Part shown: positions 1-9,331 of the stretch, in pieces
Numbering within the stretch: position 1 is the stretch's first letter
Layout: each line of letters opens with the position of its first letter
Assembly: GCA_039798065.1 (NCBI GenBank)
Contig: JBDKGS010000035.1
Coordinates: forward strand, 1 to 21,924
Origin: UBA5070 sp039798065
GTDB lineage: Bacteria; Fibrobacterota; Fibrobacteria; UBA5070
Reading direction: 5' to 3'
DNA length: 21,924 nt
Program-made: the position numbers and the translations under genes
The notes under the pieces: generated by a model
The model's database searches: none
The model's input: the letters and a program-made list of their open reading frames with translations, nothing else
Told to the model about the DNA's origin: nothing

Positions 1-290
1 TCGCTGGACACCATGAGGAATCCGCCGCGGTGGAATTCGAGTCGATGCCGGATCTCGCGCTCGACGATGACGGGAAAGGCTTCGGGAGGCAGGACTTCGC
101 GGCCTGAAAGCCAAGCAACCAGGCCGGAATGCCCGATGTTGCAGTGGACCCAGACCGGAGTGCGGTTTTCCAAGGCGGTTTCGAGCTCGCCCTTGGACAA
201 TTCCTGACATCGCGCTCGACCCAACTCGAACGCGCAGATCACTCCGGTGCTCGGTTCCGGCAGTTCTCGATTGGAACTCGTTTTCACCAT
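1..290 (-). CDS. CorA/ZntB-like metal ion transporter, N-terminal fragment
   Basis: Only the first 96 codons are in the window; the gene runs off the left edge. The reading frame is open with no stop. An in-frame TAG lies five codons upstream of the ATG at 290, so this start (or GTG at 287) is forced. No clear Shine-Dalgarno is visible. The piece shows the pattern of the soluble N-terminal domain of CorA/ZntB divalent cation transporters: a WVHC segment near residue 47 where the family has WVHL/D, a WL pair near residue 58, then a stretch near residues 68-92 resembling the family's 'eaLLaeetRPRvE..gdgLLlilR' core. The membrane segments and the GMN signature would lie outside the window, so the assignment rests on this domain alone. 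The family moves Mg2+, Co2+ or Zn2+ across the inner membrane; the ion cannot be told from here. Confidence 0.55.
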   Translation of the reverse strand, partial: MVKTSSNRELPEPSTGVICAFELGRARCQELSKGELETALENRTPVWVHCNIGHSGLVAWLSGREVLPPEAFPVIVEREIRHRLEFHRGGFLMVSS

Positions 291-382
291 CGGTGAAGCA
301 ATCTAGGCGCAACGCCGGAACAACGAAGCCCCCATGCGCGTTTTCGCACACGAACGCAACACCAGCGCAACATCCCGAAACG

Positions 383-418
383 AAAAAGCCCCGGCCGACA
401 TTTTCTGTCGACCAGGGC
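383..418 (-). terminator. Intrinsic terminator of malate dehydrogenase gene
   Basis: Read on the minus strand, a 13-bp stem (GCCCTGGTCGACA paired with TGTCGGCCGGGGC, with two G-T wobbles) closes a GAAAA loop and is followed at once by TTTTT. It starts 28 bases after the mdh stop codon. This is a textbook Rho-independent terminator. The top of the hairpin, GACA-N5-TGTC at 397-409, is also one copy of the palindrome that recurs across the window. Confidence 0.92.
397..409. repeat. GACA-N5-TGTC palindrome, copy 1
   Basis: GACA-TTTTC-TGTC. It is the only exact copy outside a coding sequence and forms the loop-proximal part of the mdh terminator. The same 13 bases, including the centre, recur at 10064. 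Confidence 0.6.
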
Positions 419-445
419 CGATGCTTGCGGAATATGTCGGATCGC

Positions 446-1438
446 TTACGCGACGCCGAGGAATTCCTTGACCACGGCCAGCTCTTCGTTCAGTTCCTTG
501 ACGGAAAGAGCGATGCGCTCCTTGGCCAGGGTGTTGAGATCGTAGCCCTTGACCACTTCCCACTCGCCGTTGCCGACAGTGCGGACCGGGAACGAAGCCA
601 TGATGTTGGCATCGATGCCATAGTCGCCGTTGGACCAGACGGCCACCGAGTGGACGGTGGAACCGGGGGTGACCAGGCTTCGCACGTGGTCGATCAAGCC
701 GTTGGCGGCGCTGAAGCGGCTGGAAGCGCCCGCTGCGTCGATGATGGCCGCGCCGCGCTTTTGCACGGTGGGGATGAACACTTCCTTGGCCCACACGTCG
801 TCACCGATGACTTCGGCGGCCGACTTGCCGTTGATCTTGGCGTTGTAGTAGTCGGGGTACTGGGTGGCCGAGTGGTTGCCCCAGATGATGGCCTCGGTGA
901 CGGCGCTGGAATGCACGCCGGCCTTGGCGGCCAACTGGCTCATGGCGCGGTTCTGGTCCAGGCGGGTCATGGCGCTGAAGTTCTTCTTGGGCACGCGGGG
1001 GGCGCTGGTGGCGCAGATCCAGGCGTTGGTGTTGCAGGGGTTGCCCACAACGGCCACGTGGACATTTTCCGCCGCGACGGCGTCGATGGCCTTGCCCTGG
1101 CCCACGAAGATCTTGCCGTTTTCCGTCAACAAGTCCTTGCGTTCCATGCCGGGACCGCGGGGCTTGGAGCCCACGAGCAGGCACCAGTCGGCGTCCTTGA
1201 AGGCGACCATGGGGTCGTCGGCGAGCACGATGCCCTGAAGAAGCGGGAACGCGCAATCTTCAAGCTCCATGGCCACACCCTTGAGGGCCTGCTGGGGCTT
1301 CTCGAAAGGGACTTCCAGGAGCTGGAGGATGACGGGCTGGTCGGCGCCGAACATCTCGCCCGAAGCGATGCGGGGGATCAGGCTGTAGCAGATCTGGCCG
1401 GCGGCTCCGGTAACGGCGACGCGAATGGGCTTCTTCAT
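446..1438 (-). CDS. mdh: Malate dehydrogenase
   Basis: NAD-dependent malate dehydrogenase, 330 residues, interconverting malate and oxaloacetate in the TCA cycle or its reductive branch; cytoplasmic. It matches the cytosolic-type (MDH type 2) family in length and motifs. The N-terminal nucleotide-binding loop is TGAAGQICYSL (residues 10-20). The substrate loop is SKPRGPGMERKDLL with Arg94 and Arg100. LDQNRA supplies Asp161 and Arg164, and IWGNHS carries the catalytic His189. The start is the ATG at 1438, preceded by AGGAG eight bases upstream; the frame is open further upstream but that extension has no family similarity. The third small residue of the Rossmann fingerprint (usually Ala or Gly) is Cys17, a mild oddity. 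A terminator follows the gene, so it is probably monocistronic. The 164-base gap upstream should hold its promoter, but I see no clear -35/-10 pair. Confidence 0.97.
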   Translation of the reverse strand: MKKPIRVAVTGAAGQICYSLIPRIASGEMFGADQPVILQLLEVPFEKPQQALKGVAMELEDCAFPLLQGIVLADDPMVAFKDADWCLLVGSKPRGPGMERKDLLTENGKIFVGQGKAIDAVAAENVHVAVVGNPCNTNAWICATSAPRVPKKNFSAMTRLDQNRAMSQLAAKAGVHSSAVTEAIIWGNHSATQYPDYYNAKINGKSAAEVIGDDVWAKEVFIPTVQKRGAAIIDAAGASSRFSAANGLIDHVRSLVTPGSTVHSVAVWSNGDYGIDANIMASFPVRTVGNGEWEVVKGYDLNTLAKERIALSVKELNEELAVVKEFLGVA

Positions 1439-1602
1439 GCGATGGGCTCCTGGGACGTTAGGTGGAAGAGGTGGATGAGTAGGTCCGAAATGTAGACAAG
1501 AACAGCGAGACTGGACAGGAACAGTCAACTGACGGAATCCGACCAAGGTCCCATTTCCATTGCAGAACGCGGCCTTGGCCGAGTCACGTGAATGCTACAG
1601 AG

Positions 1603-4200
1603 TCATTCAAGGAAGCGCTCCACCGACTGACTCGCCAAGTCCATCTCTTCGGAAAGGCGGGTGAAGATCTCGAACGCAGCAAAAACATCTAGGCTCTGCC
1701 CAGCCAACTCCAGCGATCGAGCCTGGACTTGGAGTCTTCCCAGACAAAGATTGGCGGCAGCGCCGTTCAGGTGATGGGCACCGAGTTCAATCGCGGCGGC
1801 ATCGCAGGCTTGTACCGCAAGCTCAATGCTTGCGCGCATCACAGGCAACTCCTGCAAAAAGCCATTAAGCACCTGTTCCGCGAGCACCTTGTCGTCCAAG
1901 ATTCGAGCAAGGAACTTGTCCGGATCGAATACCGTTTTGTCAACAACATCGATCTTGGCGTCGGAGTGCATCGCCCCTGAGATTAACAGTTGAAACGGCG
2001 TCGAGCTGCCGTCAGGGGCGATTGGACCGAAATCCAACCACCTCTTCATCACGTTTTCCATGGCGCTCCAGGTAATCGGCTTCGACAGGTGATCGTTCAT
2101 CCCCGCCTCCAAACAGCGATCGCGATCATCGGACATCGCGTTTGCGGTAAGCGCGATGATGGGAATATCGTGACGTAGCACGCGGGAATCCGGCGAACGG
2201 ATGATCCCGGTGGCGGTCAAGCCATCCATTTTGGGCATCTGCATGTCCATGAAGACAAGATCGAAGGGCTCTTTTTCCAATCTCTCGACGGCCATCGCAC
2301 CGTCCTCACAAGCCACGGTATAGCCGACACCAAGTTTTCGCAGAATGCCAAGTGCGACGATCTGGTTGGTCCTGGAGTCTTCCACGACCAGCACCCTTGC
2401 ATTACGGAACGATCCCTCGTTCGCAGCGCTGTGATCGCCGGACAATTTCAGTCCTTCTGCGCAAGGAGCGCATTGCGATTCCGGGCCGTTTTCCTTCGAC
2501 ACGCAAAATGTCGCCGTGAACCAGAACGTGGAGCCGACTCCAGCCTCGCTTTCCACGCCGATCTCGCCTTCCATGAGCTCGACTAGCTCACGGGAAATGG
2601 CCAACCCCAATCCAGTACCTCCAAACCGCCGTGTGGTGGAGGCATCGACCTGCGAGAATTTCTGGAACAACAAGTGCTGTTTGTCGGATGGGATTCCAAT
2701 GCCGGAATCACGTACCGAAAATCGAACCACGATCCGGTCCCCTGTCCGAGCCAAAGGCTCCATCCCGACCACCACGCCGCCCTGGGAGGTGAATTTGATC
2801 GCGTTCGAAACCAGGTTCATCAAAATTTGTCGTAGCCGGTTTGGGTCTCCCACAAGCCGATCGGGAATCGAATCATGGACCCTTCGCGACAGCGCGAGCC
2901 CTTTCGCATCGGCTTGGACCTTCTGGATCTCGCAGCATCGGGTCAACAGTTCCCGGATGCAAAATCCCGTCTGCTCCAGTCGCAGCATTCCCGCTTCGAT
3001 CTTGGAGTAGTCCAGAATGTCGTTGATCAGCGAAAGCAGGGCTTCCCCGCTGCCCTGGATGATCTTGGCGTAATCCAATTGCTGGGGTGTCAAATCGGTA
3101 TCGAGGAGCAACCCGCAGATCCCGATCACGCCGTTCATGGGAGTTCGGATTTCATGGCTCATCGTTGCCAAAAATTGACTTTTGGCCATATTCGCCGCGG
3201 TCGCCTGGGCGGCGAGATCGTTCGCAAGAACGGTCTGTTCCTCCAGATCCAGGTTGATCCGATGGAGTTCCTGATCGGCCTGCCTGGAAGCGGTGACGTC
3301 CCTGAAAGTGACCACTACCGCGGAGTTGGCACCGTTCGAGGATTCGCGGATCAGTTCGGTGTTGATCTTGATCCAGGTCAGTTCACCGCTAGGCTTGTGC
3401 ACTCCCATCAAGACATCGTGCATCGGCTCGCCAGTGGCCAGTGACCGCATAGCCGGATGGTCCTCGCCGTGAAATGGCGTCCCGTCTTCGTGGATGGAAC
3501 GCCAACATGGGTCCATCGAGGTCCGCCCCATCAGCTCGTCGCGATTCAATCCCAGGATTGCTACCGCGGCCTTGTTGCACTCGATGATTTCGCCACTCTT
3601 GCCCTGAAGGACCACTCCTTCCGACATCGCAGTGAACAACGAGATCCAGCGCGCCGATTGTCGCTCGGATTCCGTCAGATTGCTCCGAAAACCCTGCGAC
3701 TTGTGGAATGCAACCCAGGAGATGACACCCGTTGCAATCGAAAAAACCGCTACATCAGAAATGGTTTTGGAGAGTTCCACGGAACCGTTGGCCTGTACCC
3801 ACGTGAACACCGCAGTGGAGCTGACCCAGGCCGAAAATCCGACTTCCTTCGAATAGAGCAGTCCGCTCCAAACCACGGGGACAATCAATAGCGAGAGTTG
3901 CGCGGTCCCGCCCTGCACGCTCGCAGCCGAAATGCCGCAACAAACCGCAGGAACCACCGAAATCAGGGCGATCATCTCCCATCTGGTCAGGGTGCGTCGC
4001 ACCGACATCCAAACGATGCTCGTCAAAATCACCAAGGATATGGTCAACCATGCAACACTTTGTGGTGCGTGGAAATAAGTCGAAAGCGCGAAAAACGGCC
4101 CCACGCAACCAAACAGCATCAAGGCCATTTTGCGCTGGTTCGCTGGCGACTCATCCGCCAGCCGTATTTTGACCCCAGTGACGAGATTCTCGATTCGCAT
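1603..4200 (-). CDS. Membrane-bound hybrid histidine kinase with PAS, receiver and HPt domains
   Basis: An 865-residue tripartite (ArcB/BarA-like layout) sensor kinase. Residues about 25-165 form five or six hydrophobic segments. A PAS domain spans about 190-305, then a short coiled linker. The H-box is MSHEIRTPMNGVIG with phospho-acceptor His349. The ATPase shows the N-box MNLVSNAIKF, DSGIGI and GGTGLGLAIS. A receiver follows (about 601-720, Asp652 in MDMQMPKMDG, Lys707 in SKP). A C-terminal HPt domain has His809 in AHHLNGAAAN, where the usual Lys after the His motif is Asn. It is the only HPt in this signalling block and diverges from the hemerythrin-kinase operon. ATG at 4200 is chosen because the frame upstream looks non-coding; GGAGG sits only one base before it, tighter than ideal. 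GTG codons just upstream or ATG at 4128 are alternatives. Ligand unknown. Confidence 0.93.
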   Translation of the reverse strand: MRIENLVTGVKIRLADESPANQRKMALMLFGCVGPFFALSTYFHAPQSVAWLTISLVILTSIVWMSVRRTLTRWEMIALISVVPAVCCGISAASVQGGTAQLSLLIVPVVWSGLLYSKEVGFSAWVSSTAVFTWVQANGSVELSKTISDVAVFSIATGVISWVAFHKSQGFRSNLTESERQSARWISLFTAMSEGVVLQGKSGEIIECNKAAVAILGLNRDELMGRTSMDPCWRSIHEDGTPFHGEDHPAMRSLATGEPMHDVLMGVHKPSGELTWIKINTELIRESSNGANSAVVVTFRDVTASRQADQELHRINLDLEEQTVLANDLAAQATAANMAKSQFLATMSHEIRTPMNGVIGICGLLLDTDLTPQQLDYAKIIQGSGEALLSLINDILDYSKIEAGMLRLEQTGFCIRELLTRCCEIQKVQADAKGLALSRRVHDSIPDRLVGDPNRLRQILMNLVSNAIKFTSQGGVVVGMEPLARTGDRIVVRFSVRDSGIGIPSDKQHLLFQKFSQVDASTTRRFGGTGLGLAISRELVELMEGEIGVESEAGVGSTFWFTATFCVSKENGPESQCAPCAEGLKLSGDHSAANEGSFRNARVLVVEDSRTNQIVALGILRKLGVGYTVACEDGAMAVERLEKEPFDLVFMDMQMPKMDGLTATGIIRSPDSRVLRHDIPIIALTANAMSDDRDRCLEAGMNDHLSKPITWSAMENVMKRWLDFGPIAPDGSSTPFQLLISGAMHSDAKIDVVDKTVFDPDKFLARILDDKVLAEQVLNGFLQELPVMRASIELAVQACDAAAIELGAHHLNGAAANLCLGRLQVQARSLELAGQSLDVFAAFEIFTRLSEEMDLASQSVERFLE

Positions 4201-4423
4201 TCCTCCAAGTTTTACCACCACGGCGACGGATGAGCAACGAGTCTCTTCACGTTCGAGAGTTGCCGGGTTCCGGCACGTTCTTGAAATACGATATCGCCCC
4301 AACGCGATGTCGGCTCGCAACGGAATATTGGGATCGCAATCGGAAGCGACGAATGGGAGACTTGCAAGAGCCAGTGTCCGTCGAAGCGCCTCTTCTCGGT
4401 CGACATTTCCAGGAAAGCCCCCA
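4201..4423. other. Divergent intergenic region, hybrid kinase / hemerythrin operon
   Basis: These 223 bases separate the minus-strand hybrid kinase from the plus-strand hemerythrin operon and must hold promoters for both. I find no convincing -35/-10 pair. A 65-codon plus-strand frame (4230-4427) lies inside it and is listed separately as doubtful. Confidence 0.5.
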
Positions 4424-4427
4424 ATGA
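4230..4427 (+). CDS. Doubtful 65-codon ORF overlapping the hemerythrin start
   Basis: The frame starts at ATG 4230 and stops at TGA 4425-4427, which overlaps the hemerythrin ATG as ATGA, the same arrangement as the other junctions in this operon. Against it, there is no clear Shine-Dalgarno before 4230, third-position G+C is only about 57 percent by hand count, and the Arg-rich product resembles nothing I know. It fills a divergent promoter region. I list it because the stop/start overlap is suggestive, but non-coding is the more likely reading. Confidence 0.15.
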   Translation: MSNESLHVRELPGSGTFLKYDIAPTRCRLATEYWDRNRKRRMGDLQEPVSVEAPLLGRHFQESPQ

Positions 4428-5536
4428 CCGAATCGAGTGTCAAGCCACTCGAAACATCCACGACAAGAATTGTCGTGATATTGGCGATGGGATGCCTTGC
4501 CATCGCGCCGGTCGCATGCGTCGCATTTATGACAGGAATCGTCTCGCCGGCAAGCTACACCGCGATCCATCTGACGACAGGCATCGCTGGTACCGTCGGA
4601 TTCTGGGTCTATGTCCGGCTTCTCAGGCGCGCAAGGGTCGTCGCGGCCAACATGTCCATTCTGCGCATCGGGTTGGAACGTTTCGCGACCGGGGATCTGC
4701 GTGAAAGAATCCCCTCGCTTGAAAACCACGTGCAGCTGGAACCCATGCGGCGTTCCGTGAACGGGCTTGCCGTGATGATCACCGGAATAGTCGGCGAAAT
4801 GTCGCTAGGTCGAACTGCCATGAACCGCACTCTGGAAGAACTCACATCGCGAATCGAAAAGCTCCACCCCCAGGCGCAAGGGTGTCACGACCTGATCGTG
4901 AGCATCCACCGAGAAATCGAAAACGCGGCGATTCCCCACTCCGAAAAATTGAGAGGCATGTGCGAGGAATTGGCAAAGCGTTCACGCATGGTCGAAAACA
5001 CCCTGGGATGTCTGGAAGAGTATTCGGTTCGTGTTCGATGGGCCAAGCAGTCCTTCGACGCGGAGCTTGCCGAAATTCGATTGCGTGAACCTCGCGCGCA
5101 ATGGAGGCCCGAATACAGCGTTGGAATCACCGACCTGGACGAACAGCACAAGGTGATCCTGCACTTGATCGATCGATTGTCCGACATCGGGGAAAACGAT
5201 GGCTCCGGCGAAGCGATCGCGAACGTTTTTCGGCAATTGATCGTGTACGTACACAGCCATTTCTGCGAAGAAGAAGAATTGATGGAAACGATGCAGTACA
5301 CCGACACCGACACCCACAAGTCCCTGCATCGCGCATTCGAGAAGGAAATCGAAGAAATGTTCCGTTCGTATACAGATGGTGCTTCAGCAAACGGACCGAA
5401 CGCTTTGCTGACTGTGCTTCAACATTGGCTGGTACACCACATCCAGATTTCCGACAAGGCTTTTGGCGATTTCGCCGCCAACCAAAACGCGACGATCGGA
5501 CCAATGACGGATTTCAAGAAAAGGAATGGAATATGA
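4424..5536 (+). CDS. Membrane-anchored bacteriohemerythrin sensor protein
   Basis: A 370-residue protein with a C-terminal bacteriohemerythrin domain (about 229-350). All seven ligands of the di-iron site are present with family spacing: His242 (DEQH), His279 and Glu283 (HFCEEEE), His298 and His302 (HKSLH), His339 and Asp344 (HHIQISD). Hemerythrins bind O2 and, in some bacterial sensors, NO. The N-terminus has two membrane segments (about 15-38 and 46-66) and a HAMP-like stretch (about 75-130, with FATGDLRERIP). A helical, probably coiled-coil linker runs to about 225. There is no methyl-accepting or enzymatic output domain. The start at 4424 has AGGAAAG about eight bases upstream; the frame is open further upstream but lacks family features. 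The stop overlaps the next small ORF by ATGA. First main gene of an operon of hybrid kinases, so I infer it feeds an oxygen or NO signal to them. Confidence 0.9.
   Translation: MTESSVKPLETSTTRIVVILAMGCLAIAPVACVAFMTGIVSPASYTAIHLTTGIAGTVGFWVYVRLLRRARVVAANMSILRIGLERFATGDLRERIPSLENHVQLEPMRRSVNGLAVMITGIVGEMSLGRTAMNRTLEELTSRIEKLHPQAQGCHDLIVSIHREIENAAIPHSEKLRGMCEELAKRSRMVENTLGCLEEYSVRVRWAKQSFDAELAEIRLREPRAQWRPEYSVGITDLDEQHKVILHLIDRLSDIGENDGSGEAIANVFRQLIVYVHSHFCEEEELMETMQYTDTDTHKSLHRAFEKEIEEMFRSYTDGASANGPNALLTVLQHWLVHHIQISDKAFGDFAANQNATIGPMTDFKKRNGI
4462..4474. repeat. GACA-N5-TGTC palindrome, copy 2
   Basis: GACA-AGAAT-TGTC inside a perfect 8-bp-arm inverted repeat (CACGACAA, GAA, TTGTCGTG). It lies 38 bases into the hemerythrin gene, where it is read as Thr-Thr-Arg-Ile-Val. 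Best symmetry of all copies; position near the operon start could also suit an operator. Confidence 0.6.
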
Positions 5537-5591
5537 ACTTCAAGAAAAACGCAGAGTTGCGGCGGCTTGGATATAACAGGACGATTGCGAC

Positions 5592-5595
<4 letters not shown>
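5533..5595 (+). CDS. 20-residue micro-ORF coupling hemerythrin to the next kinase
   Basis: ATG at 5533 overlaps the hemerythrin stop as ATGA, and its own TGA (5593-5595) overlaps the ATG of the following kinase at 5592, again as ATGA. It is preceded by AAGGA about seven bases upstream. The peptide, MNFKKNAELRRLGYNRTIAT, is basic (six Lys/Arg in 20) with no signal or membrane character. Without it, the kinase start would sit 55 bases past the hemerythrin stop; with it, the operon is continuously translated. It may act only as a translational coupler or leader, or be a chance frame. I know no family for it. Confidence 0.45.
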
Positions 5596-7342
<1,747 letters not shown>

Positions 7343-7343
<1 letters not shown>

Positions 7344-9331
7344 TGGAATCGACTTCCCGCATCCTGATCATCGACGACACACCGGCCAATCTGCGCGTTT
7401 TGGGCGAGATGCTGGAAGGCATCGGTCACGAGGTCCTGATCGCCTCGAGCGGACCGGATGCCCTGCGATTGCTAGAAATCCAGGAACCTCCCCAACTGAT
7501 CCTGCTCGACATCTCGATGCCCGGCATGGACGGATTCGAAGTTTGCCGTGCGTTGAAGAAACGCACCGAAACATCCTTGATCCCCGTGATCTTCATGAGC
7601 GCCTTCGACATGGTCGAGCACAAACTGAGGGCCTTCCGCGAAGGCGGGATCGATTTCATCAGCAAGCCTTTCCAAGTGGAGGAAGTCCTGGCGCGCGTGG
7701 AAACCCACATAAAGCTGGGCAACGAGATCAAATCGAGGATCCGCTCGGAAGAACGCCTGCTGGAAGTCGGGAAGGTCCTGAAAAAAGCATTGGAAGTCGC
7801 CCACCTGGGATATTGGACCTGGTATGTCAAGACCAACGTCCTGGAATGGTCCGACGAGATGTACACGATCTTCGGAGTCACACGACAAGATCCGTCACCC
7901 AACTTGACCCAGATCATGGTCGATCGGATTCATCCCGAAGACCGCGCCAAGGTGGAGGCCGTGAACCGGTCGGTGGCCGAGGACGCCCAGGCGTCGCCCT
8001 TGGAGTACAGGATCATCCGGCCCGACGGCATGATCCGAACGGTTTGGGGAAAGGCATGGGAACTGGTCCTGGACGACGACGGCAATCCCGCGTTGCTGAA
8101 GGGGATCATGTTGGACGTGACCGAGCGGAGAACGGCCGAAGACGAACGATTGCGGCTGGAACGCCTCCTTCTGCAAGCCCAAAAACTCGAATCCATCGGG
8201 CGTTTGGCAGGAGGTGTCGCCCACGACTTCAACAACCTTTTAGTGGTCATGCAGGGCCACGCCGAAATGGCGCTGGAGAGATTGGAAGTATCCGATCCAT
8301 CCCACGAACATCTGGCCCAAATTCTTTCGGCCGCCCGGAAGTCAAGCGGCCTGACTAGACAGATTCTGACATTTTCTCGACAGGAAACGTCCATCCCGAC
8401 CACCCTCGACATCAACGACGCGATGGAAGGAATGCTCAAGCTGCTCCGCCGTCTCATCGGTGAAGACATCCAATTGGTCTGGAAGCCTTCGCCCGGCCTT
8501 TGGTCGATCCGTGTCGACCCCACCCAGCTCGACCAGATTCTGGCGAATCTGTGCGTGAACGCTCGCGATGCGATATCCGGAGTGGGTCGGATCGCCATCG
8601 AAACGGCGAACGCGACCTTCACCGATCTAGACATAGCCATGAATCCGAACCTCACCTCTGGTGATTTTGTTCGGATCAGCGTTTCCGACACCGGGTCGGG
8701 CATGGACAGGCCCACCCTGGAAAGGATCTTCGAGCCATTCTTCAGCACGAAGGCGATCGGACACGGCACCGGTTTGGGATTAGCCACCGTCTACGGCGCG
8801 GTCAAGGCAAACGGCGGGACCGTCCATGTTCATAGCGAGATCGGAACCGGCTCCACGTTTACGATCTACCTGCCGCGATGCCGCGATTCCAAATCACTAC
8901 TTGCCCCAACACAAGCCATCTCCCCCTCGAAGCTGGGAAAGAACGAATGCGTGCTGGTAGTGGAAGACGACGAATCGATCTTGAACCTGACCAAGTCGAT
9001 TCTGGAGATCCACGGCTACCGCGTCATGTGCGCACTAAACGGCACCGTGGCCATCGAATTGGCCAAAGCGAGCCCGGCCCGCATCGAGCTACTTCTCAGC
9101 GATGTGATCTTGCCCGACATGAACGGGCACGACCTGAACATCGCGCTGCGAGCCGTCCACCCCGACATCAAGCACCTCCTGGTTTCTGGGTATCCACCGG
9201 ACGTGATACGGGGCCGGGGAGCAGTGAACGACCTGGCATTGATCCTGCAAAAACCGTACTCCATCCACGACCTGACAGATCTTGTCCGCAAGGTACTGGA
9301 CCACCGACAAATGGTGACGGAAAATGACTGA
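7343..9331 (+). CDS. Soluble receiver-PAS-histidine kinase-receiver hybrid
   Basis: A 662-residue cytoplasmic kinase with a receiver at each end. The N-terminal receiver spans about 5-122 (Asp56 in LLDISMPGMDG, Lys108 in SKPF). A PAS_3-type domain with PAC spans about 145-262 (IHPEDR at 196-201). The kinase core is of the AHDFNN subclass (His294 in GGVAHDFNNLL). The ATPase carries NLCVNARDAI, DTGSGM and HGTGLGLATV. The C-terminal receiver spans about 534-655 (Asp587 in LLSDVILPDMNG, Lys637 in QKPY). The ATG at 7343 overlaps the previous stop as TGATG; the in-frame ATG at 7277 would lie inside the upstream gene and adds no domain. The next gene overlaps its end by eight bases. It lacks membrane segments, so it probably receives phosphate or a cytoplasmic signal from its operon partners. 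It shares domain order with the following gene, indicating an old tandem duplication. Confidence 0.93.
9274..9286. repeat. GACA-N5-TGTC palindrome, copy 4
   Basis: GACA-GATCT-TGTC near the 3' end of the soluble hybrid kinase; read as Leu-Thr-Asp-Leu-Val. The GATC centre makes it symmetric through nearly all 13 bases. Confidence 0.6.

Noticed and set aside
293..1495. 400-codon plus-strand open frame
   Set aside because: Antisense shadow of malate dehydrogenase, whose motifs on the minus strand are unmistakable; the Gly/His/Val-rich product resembles no protein family.
1570..1581. CGGCCTTGGCCG palindrome as a terminator of the hybrid kinase gene
   Set aside because: Five-base stem with a two-base loop and no following T-run.
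4201..4503. 101-codon N-terminal extension of the minus-strand hybrid kinase
   Set aside because: It would overlap the divergent hemerythrin gene and has no kinase-family similarity; treated as open frame upstream of the ATG at 4200.
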